64,000 nt of DNA from Acanthochromis polyacanthus. Taxonomy: Eukaryota; Chordata; Actinopteri; Pomacentridae. The stretch is taken from NCBI RefSeq assembly GCF_021347895.1, contig NC_067135.1, positions 23,385,847-23,449,846 on the forward strand. The letters are read 5' to 3'. Below are positions 1 through 11,731 of the stretch, in pieces. A program made the translations under genes and the position numbers. Numbering within the stretch: position 1 is the first letter of the stretch; each line of letters begins with the position of its first letter. The notes under the pieces were generated by a model that was not told the DNA's origin, did not search any database, and saw only the letters and a program-made list of their open reading frames with translations.

Positions 1-1836
1 TTTACAACATGGATTGGGTGGGATGCCAAGGTTTGTTGTTTAAGTTATACATGTCAAACTCTGCAATAGCTTGGCTTATTGATGTGGCTTTAGTAGTTTT
101 TAGGAGATGCCGATGAACAAACTACATCACATTTTGGCTGCACAGATGGTATTGTTAGTCGGATCAATATGTTGTTGGATTTTGTGGAATTTAGTGACAA
201 TTAGAAGTACAAATCTGAATACTTTTGGACTGCTTAGGAAGCATGAAACACTTAGAAATGACTAAATAAAGGAAAGCGCGGTGTTGTAACGCGTAAAGAA
301 TGCGACACAAATGCTTAATTGAGTCATTTGCGTCTCTCTGGAGTGAGCTAAAAAGCTTCGCCATGTCACTGACCACACGTATACGCTCAGTTTTTGGATT
401 TGTGAACACTTTCTACATCTAACTTCTTCTACTGGACATCTGCTATTCACTGTAATCTCTCTGAACGGCTTCTTTGCCTCCTGTCTCCCTCTTGTCTGCC
501 TCTTAGCCTCCTCTCATTAAATTTGAACGCCCTAATGAAAAACAAACAGGATGCAAAAACACCTCCACTCTCTTCCTCCGCCCTCCATCTTTCTCTTTCC
601 TTTCCTCACCTCGTCCTCGTCTCTCCCTCCTACGCCCCTCTCACCTCTCCAGCAGCTCTGCCCTGTTTTTGTGGTTGTTTTTTCGCTGTCAAATCCACCA
701 TTTGGGAAATAAAAAAAAAGGCACACCAAATAAAATAGAAAGTCTGCAGCACCTGCTCTTACAAAATGGCTGCAGAACAGAAAAGTCATCCAGGAAGCGC
801 AGGTGGCTGCTGTGAGGGTGTGAAATATTTGAAGAGGCATTTGAAGAAATGATAACCTGTTAGCATAAACACTCTCTTTTTGTTTTCCGCTCATAAATAT
901 GCTCCCTCCTTCTGCATCTCGTCGTTTCTTCCCTCCTTCCTCCTCCTCGTCTTCCTCGTCTCTTTCCTCTCTCTGAATACTGAATCAGCCGGAGACAGAC
1001 GGTGCGTGGGGTCTCCCCAGAGGAGGGATAAAAACACACACATGCACGCAGACATATGCCGGCGAAAGAAAACCCTCTGTCTCCGTACGAACACATGCAC
1101 GCGAGGCGGCACGCTGGGATGATTGCAGGCGCTGATAAATTCTGACAGTGTAATTTTCCTTATCGGTAATCTGCAGTCACAGAGTCTTGAACAGCTTCTT
1201 CAAACACGAGCACAGCCGCTGAGGAAGTTAATGGAAAACACACATGCAAATCCACACACTTTTCAGCAACGAAAGCAGTGTCGCATCTCTGCGGCGTCTT
1301 TGATCGTGTTTCCAATAACTTAAGCTTTTCTGATATCTAGTAAAAAGCTAATCACGCTCTTCATTCTTCCTCCTCAATCCTTGTCTCCCTCCACGTGTCC
1401 TTTCATCTCCGTCTCTCAAAGCTTCCTGCTAAGCATGATTCCCCTTCTGTTCTAGACTTTGATTAACATTAACTCTCCTTCACTGAGGCCTCGTGTCTCC
1501 AGATTAAAAGTTCTACACTTGGCAAAGATACCGACATTGCATAACATGCTGTGAACACACATGGTCAGTTTTAATGGTTTGAATCTGGTGCACTGCATTC
1601 TATCCCTGATCAGTCAAAGAAAAACTGCTATGACTGCATTAGACTGACAAGTGGGATTTATTGAATTCCTCTTGACTGAATCAGAAACTCCATACATTAA
1701 CAAGACAACTGCTCCAGTCCTCACTGAGTCCTTATTTTTGACCCTACATATGTAGCACAAATGTCACATTACTGTAGGCAGTGATTAGCAATGACGCAAA
1801 ACACATTTTGCTTCTCTGAAAATGTCTAAAAGTATA
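1..1836. other. No gene seen; pyrimidine-rich unique DNA
   Basis: No coding, RNA or mobile-element signature was recognised. The plus strand is strongly C/T-rich at about 555-660 and 900-975, which opens several short overlapping frames on both strands. These are low-complexity and match no family I know. A host intron or intergenic spacer is the simplest reading. Confidence 0.5.
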
Positions 1837-2475
1837 TATGTCTGTGTAGATTCTCAGTCATCCAGGTCACTGTAATAGAAGGAGCTTCAGTAGAAATCAA
1901 CTGGACTTCTCTTGTAGGTTCTTCGACTTGGACAAGACAAGTTTTAGGTTTTTGGACTTCTCTTGCAGGCTCTTGAAGTCATTCCACCTCTCGTCCACAT
2001 TTTTTTATTTATTTCTAACTGACTAATTTCTGAGTAAAATCTCTCACTCCTCATCAGTCAGTTTCAACTGAAGAAGCCTCTTAGATGAAGGTGAAACATC
2101 TTCAAGAACCTACGAGAGAACTTGTAGGTTTTTGGACAAAAAAAGTTGTAGGGTCTTGGACTTCTTTTGTTGGTTCTTGAAGATGTCTTGGATGAGAGAT
2201 GAAATGTCTTCAAGAACCTGCAAGAGAAGTTGTTGGTTCTTGAACTTGAACAAGAGAGAACAAGAGAAGGTTCTTGGATTCCTCCTGTAGGTTCTTGAAG
2301 ACGTTTCACCCAAGATGCCTTTTCAGTTCTAACTAACTATTTACTGACGAAATTCTCAAGCTCTCCATTAGTCGGTTACAACTGAAGAAGCCTCTTGGGT
2401 GAAGGTGAAACATCTTCAAGAACCTATAAGAGAAGTCCAAGTGATTTCTACTGAAGCTCCTACATTGAGTAAAAA
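1837..2475. repeat. Degenerate repeat built on a GGTTCTTGAAGA-type motif
   Basis: The phrase GGTTCTTGAAGAYGTYTC and its reverse complement (GAARMATCTTCAAGAACCT) recur many times between about 1910 and 2430, in both orientations. The phrase 'aactgaagaagcctcttrg' occurs at about 2067 and 2380. The left edge resembles the widespread teleost phrase 'gattctcagtcatccaggtc'. Short reading frames here only translate the repeat. The family is recognised by appearance and its class is not certain. Confidence 0.6.
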
Positions 2476-4915
2476 TATAAGCAACTGATTTTGAAGAGAT
2501 AATTGACCCAAATAAATGAGCTTGCAATTAGTTTTTCACACTTTATGCTTCAAAAACCCACATTTATCCACTGAGTACTATACTATAGTTTGACGGGTGT
2601 TGACCTTTTGCTGAGATTCTTTTCTCAACGGCTGTTTTCGAGGACAAGAATGAACTTCTACATTCAAGGCTACACTGAAAGCCTGAATTTGTTGGACATA
2701 GCTGGTGTGTGACTCCTTCCATTATCAGCTGATAAACTATTCGATACTTTGTCATGAAGTCTGTTACAACGTTTACCTCTCTAGGTCAAATTTCCCTTCA
2801 TGAATGTTGCTCCTTGTTAGTGGTTTCCTCTCTCTGATTGGACCACTGCCCAAGTCTGTGCTTCAATCAGACTGCAGCATCTCCCCCTATCAGAGCTGTG
2901 ATTTAAGCAGCTCATCTCATCGTCTTTTAATATTCTATGTACTTCTGTGACTCTTGTTGGCAGCCTGGTGTTGCTTTGTCTCTGCCAGCTGCTTATTACT
3001 CATCGTTTTTTTGTTCTGTAACCACTTACCAGGAGATATTCGGTGCTTTGCCTGGAGACTGGGAAAGGTTTAGCATTTCCACCACGCCCACGCTATTTAG
3101 TCATTTTACTGCTAGCTTTTCTTGGTGGCTGCTGCCTTTGTGATTCAGTTTTGGTTGGGAATTGTATTCTTTCGTAGTTTATTGAGTAAGTGCTCCACTC
3201 AGACATAGACTCCTTACAACACCTGGAAAAAGAGAACGCTGTATATACAGGGCAATGGACAGCAATGTTCATATTCTTGCCAGAGAAGACAGATGGTCTG
3301 AGATTGGAGTGAAGCAAGACATCTTTGTTATACTCAATCAATGACACCAGTTATCGGGTACTTACAGTGCAGTCTTGAAATCCATCTCCTGGCAGTTTCA
3401 CCTCCATTTACACCTCTGGGCCTTCGATTCTGAGGTTGTTAATTTTCTGTTAGCTGGATGATGTATCACACAAACATCTGCAATGACCAAAAGTCCAGTT
3501 GTCTTCTACGGAACTGCATAGAACTTTGCTAAGCAACACATTTTATATTGCTTCCCCATTACCAAGCTCTTATCTTTGTATTGCTAAATGAGATATGCAC
3601 TATATGGTAAGAACATGTCAGAAATACCACCAACAATCCCATCATAATCTGCAATTTTTGCTAAGAGCTAATTAGATAGCATCAGATAACACTGATAGCA
3701 TTAGTGCGCTTGAATGCAGCCCCATAAAGAAGGTAGCATGGCAGTTTCCTTGTAATATAACAACCACACTAAAACCGTGCATGCAAAGGAAAAATATCAC
3801 ATTTTTAATGACAAAAAATATATATTTGCATGTCTGCCTTCATGTAAATGGGTGTTAACCCTTTTCTGGCCTGTGATTGGTGCCTTGCACCACTAAGAGC
3901 TGAACTGACTATTGAATTACAGTCAATTAGTTTTCATGTGCATACTATATCCTGGCAAATGCTACTTGTAGAAAATTGCCAAACTAATTTTAGTTGCACC
4001 ATCCAAACACAAAATCTATTATGAAGTTTTACATACATTTTAAACCTAGATGGTCTTATTTACTGGAACCACATGCAAACTTCTGTCTGTCTTTGCCAGC
4101 AAACATTTTAGGAATTATTTTGTCTCATTTTGGCTCAGAAGTCGTAGACCTTCAGAATAATACGCAGCGAAGATAAAGATGTGAAGTCTGTGAAGTAGGT
4201 GCATTTAATAGTGATACATCTGAGGACCTAGATAAAAATCTGCCTATTTGATGTTGTTGTACTGGGCATTTACATTTTCTAAGGAAGAGCCGTGCATCAG
4301 AGAAAAGTCATGATTGCAGGAAAGTCACTGAAATGAAACTGTGATATGAGATTATTGCTGTAGCTGCACCTCCATGATAAGATACACATAGAAAACACAC
4401 CTCATGCCTTCCTTGAAATGTCTACCCTATCCATTATTTACTCTTATGAGATTCCATTCCGCTCAGCCACAAAAGATGAGCTTTGGGCACAGCGGCTTGT
4501 TTGGGGGAAATGCAGAAGGTGACACGGAGAAGACGCCACAATAAACACAAGAGGACAGGTGGAGAAATGACGAGGCCATTTTAAGGAGGTGGGAGATATA
4601 CAGCAGGGGACGGAGGAAGACATAAGGACGGTCGGGGATTAATGGCATAAAAATGGTGTGGCAGAAATTTGAAATGGGAGAATAAAGAGGAGGAAGAGGA
4701 GGCGGCGAGATTTAAAGGTGTCAAGTATAAGAGAGAGGTGTAGAAATACTAAAGGGATTAGCAGACGAAGGACTTGAAGGTGTTTTTCAGCCCACACATC
4801 CAAACTTTAATCAGAACTGGTATTTTAAAAACCCGACGCAACGTATTAAAGACTTTTGACACAAACTAACGCAGATACCTTTAAGCTGAAAATATACAAT
4901 ACTCTGGGTAGCATC
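2476..4915. other. No gene seen
   Basis: Mostly A+T-rich unique sequence. Frames of up to 84 codons lack any recognisable domain and have no neighbouring exon-like pattern. Nothing supports a gene, RNA or element in this stretch. Confidence 0.45.
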
Positions 4916-5216
4916 CGACCATCAATCTGAGTACTATCTTACCATCAATCTGAGTACTATCCATTAGTCTGAGTACTATCCAACCATCAGTCTGAGTACA
5001 GGGGGGTCCTCGGTTTACGACGTCATCGACCGATGATGTTTCATCTTTATGTCGGAACTGGTTACGTGGAACTAGTCTGAGTATTATCTAACCATCAGTC
5101 TCAATACTATCTAACCATCAGTCTGAAGACTATCTAACCACTAGTCTCAGTACTGTATAACCATCAGTCTGAGTACTATCGAACCTTCAGTCTGAGTACT
5201 TTTGAAGACTTGAAGG
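4916..5216. repeat. Minisatellite, about 22-23-bp unit (ACCATCAGTCTGAGTACTATC)
   Basis: About ten degenerate units of 'accatcagtctgagtactatct' run through the interval. The array is interrupted once by an unrelated GC-richer sequence at about 4998-5070. Units differ by point changes and small indels, for example CAGTCTCAATACT and CACTAGTCTCAGTACT, so the array is not freshly homogenised. Confidence 0.8.
4998..5070. mobile_element. Short MITE-like insertion inside the minisatellite
   Basis: A stretch beginning CAGGGGGGTCCTCGGTTTAC and containing TACGACGTCATCGACCGATG breaks the minisatellite in mid-unit, with the repeat resuming at about 5070. The opening resembles a family of short fish elements that start 'caggggtcctc..ttacgacgt'. 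I recognise that by eye only. No clear target-site duplication was found, so a fragment is equally possible. Confidence 0.4.
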
Positions 5217-6554
5217 TGTTTTTTAGCCCACATACTTTACTCAGAACGGAGAAAGGAAGCAAGGAGATTAAACAGGAAGTACGAATGGACGCATGGAGGA
5301 ACTGATGCTATACGGTGCATGTGTAAATATTACAGAGAACAAAGCGTTGGAATTAATTTCCCTCCGCAACCCTCTGGAGAACAAAAGAGACCAAGTGAAG
5401 GCGAGAAGGGTGAAACCCAAGAGATAAGACGGAATAAATTAACAGTGCGGTGGAAGAACTATGGAAAACTCCTAAGCTGGGGTTGAACGATCCAGTCGTC
5501 TGGGCGAATAAACTCACTCGAGGCCGCAAGTTTTAAAGATTCATATCTTTATTTCTTACATGACCTTATTTTAATATCCGTCTCTGTCGCTTTCATTTTC
5601 TTTCACTCTCTAACCCGGACTCAGTTTTTCATCATTGCTTTATTAGATTTAGCACACAGTGGAGGTAGAGATGTATAAAAAAGGGAGATAAAACAGCAGA
5701 ATATATGTATGTATGAAGCTGTAGTCCTGGATTCTTACATTACTTGTTGCTCCCCAGAAGTGTCATTAATATTTGATGAGTTCCAGACCATATTTAACCT
5801 GTTTCCTACCTTCTGCTGCATGTCCTGAGAGAAACTTGCGGTTTGGAAAACTGATTTAATCATCACATAGACTTTGAAACTGTTGAAGAAACCCATGAAG
5901 AGGTTGAATTCTACCAAGAAATCCAGCACAACGAACTTCTCTTGCTATGCTGACATTGACTTAAAATCGCCAGAGACTCGATAAACGTCAAAAACTAACG
6001 ATTTTCCATCTCGTTAAGAACATTCAAGGCTGAAATCCGCAGCAGAGCAGAAGTTTATCAGGAAGAAAGTAAGTAGTGGAGGTCGGGATGATGCAGTGTA
6101 TTACACTAGAGACCTGAATTCATCAAATCACTTTTTCTAACCCTGAGTCTGAGTTTTTCCATTGCCAAAAATCAAATTAAAGCTAGTTTAAAGTTTATTA
6201 TCTGCCAAAACCACAGCCTGGTAATCCTGTATGATTGACATTCCTGTCCAAAGGTGTGCATGTTTCTTCATCTCTAATTTTCCTTGATCTAGCAGGTTTT
6301 TTATGAGGTACCTTTAGGTTTACATTTTGGTTTCCAGGATTACAATGACGGTTTACAACATATATGGCAACTCATGCTGCAGTTCGAGATAACAGATCAG
6401 CTTTCTCTGAGCTCGGCATCAGCAGTTTTTAGAAGATCTGCCATTGACAGGATCTGCACATTGTCCTTCCATTGGCCTTTGCATAGCGACACAATAAAGG
6501 AGTAAAAATTTTAAAAAGGAAAAAAAAACTGAATTTTTATTCACCCTTTCAGTG
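5217..6554. other. No gene seen
   Basis: Unique-looking A+T-rich DNA without recognisable coding, RNA or repeat features. The longest frame (64 codons, minus strand, about 5735-5929) has no motif. Confidence 0.45.
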
Positions 6555-6562
6555 GTTCTGCC

Positions 6563-7773
6563 CAGAGGTGGACAATAACGAGTTACATTTATTCCGTTGC
6601 ATATTCTTGCGTAACTTTTCTGAGAGTAGTTTTACTCTGCCATACTTTTTACTTTTATTTGAGTAGATCAGTGAAGAAGAAATGCTACACTTACTCTGTT
6701 ACACTGGGCTACACTCATTACTTTTTTATTTACCACATTAGATATGCTTTATTTTGCCGGAGGGGTTTAATCCGGATATTCAGATCTCAAAATTAATATT
6801 TAGATACCACCACAATGACCGAATATTCAGATATTCGGGTTCAGCCTGGGTTGTATTGTTATTTTTTATCTACTGAGTTTGTGCCATTTGAAGGGAAGTG
6901 AAATACAGCAAATCTTGTCACTGGAAGTGGTTTGCACTGTTCAAACATTTTTTTTTATTTTATCATTTGGAAATACCAGAATTTGCACATTATTTTACAT
7001 TTTTGTCTGTCTGATCACATTATTTCTAAAAAAATAAATGGGACATTACAATCAAGCAGGCGTGAACTAACCGTGACGTCACCCGTTGGTTTCAACGCCG
7101 AGAAAATGAAGCCTGGATTTTGCTACTTCCTGGTCGCCATTTTGGATTTTTTGGAGCCAGTGACGTAAAAAGCGTCATCAAACAGACTGGACCGGAGAGC
7201 AACTAGGGGAAGGACCAGTCTATGGGCGGGCCAGACTGAAGCCAGACTGCTGAAAGCCTCGCCCTAAAGGATCTGTCAATCATTCCAGACAAGACTGTCA
7301 ATCAAGTATAGCCACGCCCCCTGGCTCCACCAACTTTAACGATTTATTTAAAATTCAGTATTGATTTATTTTAAGATCGGCCACCTGATCTCTCATTTTG
7401 ACCATGAAAACTAACGGGAAAAAAATCCTGAGCTGTAGAAAATTAGTCTATCAAATTTTATTTTTTGAATGAATTGGGGTCTATGGAGCAAAAGCTTTTT
7501 GGAGCCAACTCTAGTGGACAGCGTGATATTGCAAGTTTTTGACACTTCCGGGTGGGCTTCATTTTTGGAGCCAGATGCTACGTCCATCTTTATATACAGT
7601 CTATACAATCAAACAGTTTCTCAGTACTTGAGTAGTCTTTTCACGAAATACTTTTTTACTCTTACTTGAGTAATTTTTGGGATGACTATTTTTTACTTCA
7701 ACTTGAGTGATATTATTTTGAAGTAACGTTATTCTTACTTGAGTACGATTTGTGGCTACTCTACCCACCTGTA
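6563..7773. mobile_element. hAT-like MITE carrying a nested element
   Basis: The ends are CAGAGGTGG on the left and CCACCTGTA on the right (inverted: TACAGGTGG). They are flanked by GTTCTGCC (6555-6562) and GTTCTGAC (7774-7781), a 7/8 match to an 8-bp duplication, as expected for hAT elements. The arms show the common teleost phrasing of alternating 'acttgagta' and 'ttactttta' (about 6590-6680 and 7620-7760). There is no transposase. A second element sits at about 7056-7604, and a degenerate 'ccgaatattcagatattcggg' patch at 6760-6852 resembles the hAT family at 22.6 kb. Confidence 0.7.
7056..7604 (+). mobile_element. Non-autonomous DNA element nested in the hAT MITE
   Basis: Begins (G)CAGGCGTGAACTAACCGTG and ends ATATACAGTCTAT. 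ACAATCAA occurs immediately left (7048-7055) and right (7605-7612), a perfect 8-bp target duplication. The interior phrases 'gacgtcacccgttggttt', 'gtcaatcaagtatagccacg' and 'atctttatatacagtcta' belong to a repeat that is very common in spiny-rayed fish. It has no coding capacity. The exact first base is ambiguous by one position because G and A differ at the edges of the duplication. Confidence 0.65.
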
Positions 7774-7781
7774 GTTCTGAC

Positions 7782-8968
7782 ATTACACCGTTGGGAGACT
7801 TAACCAAATCTGAGCTTAAAATAGTTGTGTTTTTTGAAAAATTACTTTATTCGACATGTCTGGTTCACGGCCATGGTAAGATATGTCTTTATTGAATGTA
7901 GGACTTTCCTCCTGTTTTTGCTTTGTGATGCATCTACACAGTAGTTTGCCTGTTCTTATGGAAGAGTTCTATTTCTTTTATCATATTTTGTCTTATTTTA
8001 TTTCATCATATTTTATTTATATTTTGTTTCATCATATTTTTATTTATTTTTATTTTATCTTTTTTATTATTTTATTTCACTTTCTTTTCTGTTATTTCAT
8101 TTAGTTTTCCCTTCACTTTACACCCTTACATTCTGTGTTGTTTTATTGTTTACCCTTTCATTGAATCACCACACTGCTGTAACAACTTAATTTCCCTCCA
8201 GGGATTAATGATTAATGAACTAATTTGGTGAAAACAGGAAACATTTATATCGACCCCAGTCTTTCGTGAGATATTCTTCCTCTCATATCCTCCCTCGTTA
8301 TTTTCTTTGCATCCTGAGCAGCATTTTGTGGCCACTGTTGTGCATCTTCCTGTGTCTTGGCTGCAGTCGAGGGCGTTCTCGTTGTGCATGATTGCATGAA
8401 TTTTGATGTATCTAAGCAGTTTAAGGAGCGGCCTGTTCAACAAATGCTTCTCTTTTCATTATTTTTCTTCTTTGTCATTTTCCCTCTGACACACACGCTA
8501 ACGGAAACATGAAGCATGCTGTTATCGGCTGACTCGTGTTGAACTTCGTATCTGTGCACATCCGCGAGACTAATTTCACTCACAAACACAAACACAGCCA
8601 GGTTAAAAGGGTGGAACGAGGGTCTGGGTGAGTATTATCTGCATCGATAGGAACACACACACACACACACGATGGTGGTTAAAAGGCTGAGATTTATCCG
8701 CTTTGGTCGAGGCTGTGCAGTAACGCACACCGTGGCTCATCGCTTTTTTTTCATTTGGGCCCAGTCATTGGAGGCAATTATACGGGTCATCCTGGGTTTT
8801 AATGGAGAAATAATGGAGTTGGAGGAAGAGCGATGGAGGCGGCGGAGGGTAGAGATAGAGGAACAAAGTCTGATTCACTGGAGCTGCATGTTGATCTAAA
8901 TCTGAGTGCTGAGGATCCACGTGCAGTTGTTTCACATCAGGAAGAAAAATGACTCCAGTGTTTCCATA
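7782..8968. other. No gene; includes T-rich and CA simple repeats
   Basis: 7974-8104 is a simple-sequence tract of 'tttatttcatcatatttta' variants. Its 73-codon frame is a translation of that low complexity. A short (AC)n tract lies at 8651-8670. The remainder has no recognisable feature. Confidence 0.5.
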
Positions 8969-9490
8969 CAAACTAGGGCTGGGACTTTAACACGCTAATT
9001 ATGGTTAATTCATTAAATTACATGTTAAAAAAATAACACTTTAGTCGCAGCTTTCTCAGTTTCCTTGTTTCTGGCACACCGGTAACATTAATGCACACTC
9101 CAGCCCAGTAGGTGGCGGTAATGAACCTAAAGTCAGTTTGCCAGCCATGAAGAAGAGTAAATCAGTGCAGAAACGCCAGATCAACATGGTGGCATGTCGA
9201 AAACTGTTGAGTAAAAAGTAATTCTGAAAGCAATAAGCTACTGAATCTGTCCTGGTTTTAGTTCAACGACGGCTGGCTTTGACGTTTAACGAAAGTTTCA
9301 CGATGCATCAGACCTCCACTGCCCACACCGAATTTGCATAAATGAAACTACTTCATGCAAATGAGTTCAAGGACGATGCACCATACATTAGCTACAACAG
9401 TACTGGTGCTGGTAAACCCACAATAGACCATTTTAGAAGACACTGAAAGTAATTCAGTTTACAAAAGAGTCTTAAAATGTTGAATATACA
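8969..9490. repeat. Dispersed repeat of the 'TAGGGCTGGGACTTTAAC' type, truncated
   Basis: The left edge reads TAGGGCTGGGACTTTAACAC followed by repeated 'ttaatt' phrases. The middle has the well-known fish repeat phrase 'ccagcccagtaggtggcggt'. I did not find a matching right terminus, so the copy is probably truncated at its right end. The opening would suit a hAT-type MITE but there is no target duplication to prove it. Confidence 0.5.
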
Positions 9491-9565
9491 GTGGTCCCTC
9501 GTCTAGTGTGAGGATTTCTAGAAGTCCCTGCGATACACGAAAGTCCACAAAGTAGCGACCAGATA
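9491..9565. repeat. MITE-like fragment starting CAGTGGTCCCTCGT
   Basis: The phrases CAGTGGTCCCTCGTCTAGTG, 'ccctgcgatacacgaaagtc' and 'cacaaagtagcga' match the head of a short element seen in many vertebrate genomes (usual form: ccctcgtttatcgcg...cgaaatccgcgaagta). Only the head is present. The class assignment is by memory. Confidence 0.45.
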
Positions 9566-9744
9566 TATTTTGTTATTTATATATATTTACATATTCATAC
9601 AAAAACTCAACCCGAGTGAAGGTAATCAGACATCAGTGTGATATAGTTGTAATTTTAAACATCATAAAACAACATCTGTTAAATAACGTTTTTTTGTTCA
9701 TTACAATACAATTAAAAACAATGTAATTTTACTTTCAAATGTAA

Positions 9745-9965
9745 AAGAATGTGGAAAATACAGATCTTTTATTTATTTTTGATCAGTTAATTACAATTTG
9801 GATTGTTTTATCATGGAGATCGTGTGAATCAATGTTGTTTTTGGGGATTTTATACAGAAAAAAATCTGTAAAATTAGAGGAGATTGTCCATTGTACAGTT
9901 AAAAACTGCTTAATTTTTATGCATTTTTACAGTGTGCAGTACCTCTCATTTCTACAGGTTTAAAT
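9745..9965. repeat. Diverged direct repeat, copy 1
   Basis: Shares with 10180-10395 the ordered phrases 'atcttttattat', 'ttacaattt', 'aaaatctgtaaaa', 'gttaaaaactgctta', 'ttttacagtgtgcagt' and 'ctctcatttctacag'. The two copies lie in the same orientation about 430 bp apart, with the TC/TATC microsatellite between them. The family is unknown. Confidence 0.55.
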
Positions 9966-10071
9966 GAATACACCAGAAATATAATTTCTGTTCTCAGCAA
10001 AGGTCTTAGTACATTATAAACAAAACAAACAAAAAGTAAAACAAAAAATCCTATAAATAATAAAAACTTTA

Positions 10072-10072
<1 letters not shown>

Positions 10073-10160
<88 letters not shown>
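10073..10160. repeat. Compound microsatellite (TC)n(TATC)n
   Basis: About 16 TC dinucleotides run directly into about 14 TATC tetranucleotides, nearly without interruption. The purity suggests a length-polymorphic locus. Confidence 0.97.
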
Positions 10161-10179
10161 GCTATATATATTTCCAGGC

Positions 10180-10395
10180 ATTATAAATACAGATTGAATT
10201 ATCTTTTATTATTTTTGGCCGTTATTTACAATTTTGACTTGTCACATAATTGTAAATCATATTTTCAGAGGTTTTTGAAGGAGAAAAAAGGGAAAATCTG
10301 TAAAACACGAGTTAAAAACTGCTTATAAATATTACGTTTTTTACAGTGTGCAGTGACTCTCATTTCTACAGTGTTTTTACAGCTTTAAATGAAAT
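10180..10395. repeat. Diverged direct repeat, copy 2
   Basis: Partner of 9745-9965, with the same order of phrases ending in 'acagtgtgcagtgactctcatttctacag'. Both may be halves of one duplicated element. Confidence 0.55.
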
Positions 10396-11250
10396 AAAAC
10401 CCTCCTGTTTTTAGCTGAACAGGTTGCCTGGGAGGCTTCAAACACTTGTTGCTTTTGGCAGCGATTCAAACAGTAATTTCAAAAAACAAAATATAAAATC
10501 CCTGAACACATCGTTCTGGCAGAGCTTCAAGATGGATAAAAGGAGGAACAATAGACTTCAAAGATGTTGTGGGCAATAAGAGAATTAAAGACAGATTCAC
10601 ATTTCAATACCGTCTCTGAAATAAATAAACATCCTTCAAGGACATGAGAGGAATCAGGAGGAAGAACCGTGAATGTACAGGACCAAGTGGATGCTTCTGT
10701 GATTTTGGATGTTTGATGTTTTGCGTTGAGTATTTAACATCAAAAATGTGTATTTTTGGGGTCAAATATTCCTTGAATTTGATCTTTTTCTCGTCTGGTA
10801 CAGAGAAAATGACAGACAAAAATGATCAGCTTTGATCTTTTTCTGTTGCTAATAATCGCTTTAAGCTCTAGTCTGTGTGTGGAATATCACAAAAAAAACC
10901 TTCTCTTTTCTGCACGGTACCAAGCAGAATAAAGGGTTTTTTGTTGTTATTGAGACTCTGCTATTTACTGCTTTGCAATATGTTTTTTAAAGGAACTCAT
11001 TGAGCTTTTTTAAGTTTGAATCACGGCAAATGTGACCCACTCAATAGCTATTTGATGTTCAGTATCTTCAATTTAATCTGTTTACACACCGATTGCTCTG
11101 TTTACATTAGTATATAATAAATAGATATGGGTTGAAAATGTGACTTGTCACACTGATTCTGTTGGTAAACCAATAACATGATCATATTTAACAGAACAGA
11201 AGCCTCTGCGGTAAAATGTGGGCGGGATAAGAGAGTCTTCAGCCAATCCT
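10396..11250. other. No gene seen
   Basis: Unique-looking DNA. Short frames overlap on both strands at about 10604-10835 but show no domain and are probably chance. Confidence 0.45.
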
Positions 11251-11405
11251 GCACCTAGTTTCTCTCCGGTTCAGCTTGTTTGATGACGCTTTTTACGTCA
11301 CTGGCTCCAAAAAATCCAAAACGGCGACCAGGAAGTAGCAAAATCCGGGCTTCATTTTCTCAGCGTTGAAACCAACGGGTGACGTCACAGTTAGTTCACG
11401 CCTGT
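11251..11405 (-). repeat. Inverted partial copy of the 7.06-7.60 kb element
   Basis: Read on the minus strand from 11405, this matches the first ~150 bases of the element at 7056: CAGGCGTGAACTAACTGTG, then the 'gacgtcacccgttggttt', 'cttcctggtcgcc' and 'ttttggagccagtgacgta' phrases. Homology stops near the phrase equivalent to 'ccggagagaaactag'. It is therefore a head-end fragment, about 4.2 kb away and inverted. It borders the 5' side of the Rex1-type LINE. Confidence 0.8.
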
Positions 11406-11731
11406 TTGCCATGGAAAGCTGATGATGTAAAAATCATACAGATATGTTTTTATGTTTGGCCCGTTTACTCTGCTGACACTGCAGCTGATAGAACACTGAT
11501 TAGAAAGTGGTTTATCCCAGAATATTCAATCAGTAATTTTAGTTTCGCTACGATTTTTTGGGCGGCCGCATACGGGCGCATGCGGGCGCATGCGTTGCTG
11601 CGACCGGCAGAAGGGGAATTTTTGGCGTCCTGTATTTTATGTCCTAGTTTGTCTATGTGACTTTTTTGAGGTGCATCTACCTACAGTCTTCGAGAATAAG
11701 TGTTCCGGGAAAACTTTTCATTCATCGGTAG

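Noticed and set aside
10073..10160. TATC microsatellite as a Rex1-type LINE tail
   Set aside because: Fish LINE tails can be TATC-like, but no LINE 3' UTR precedes it on either strand.
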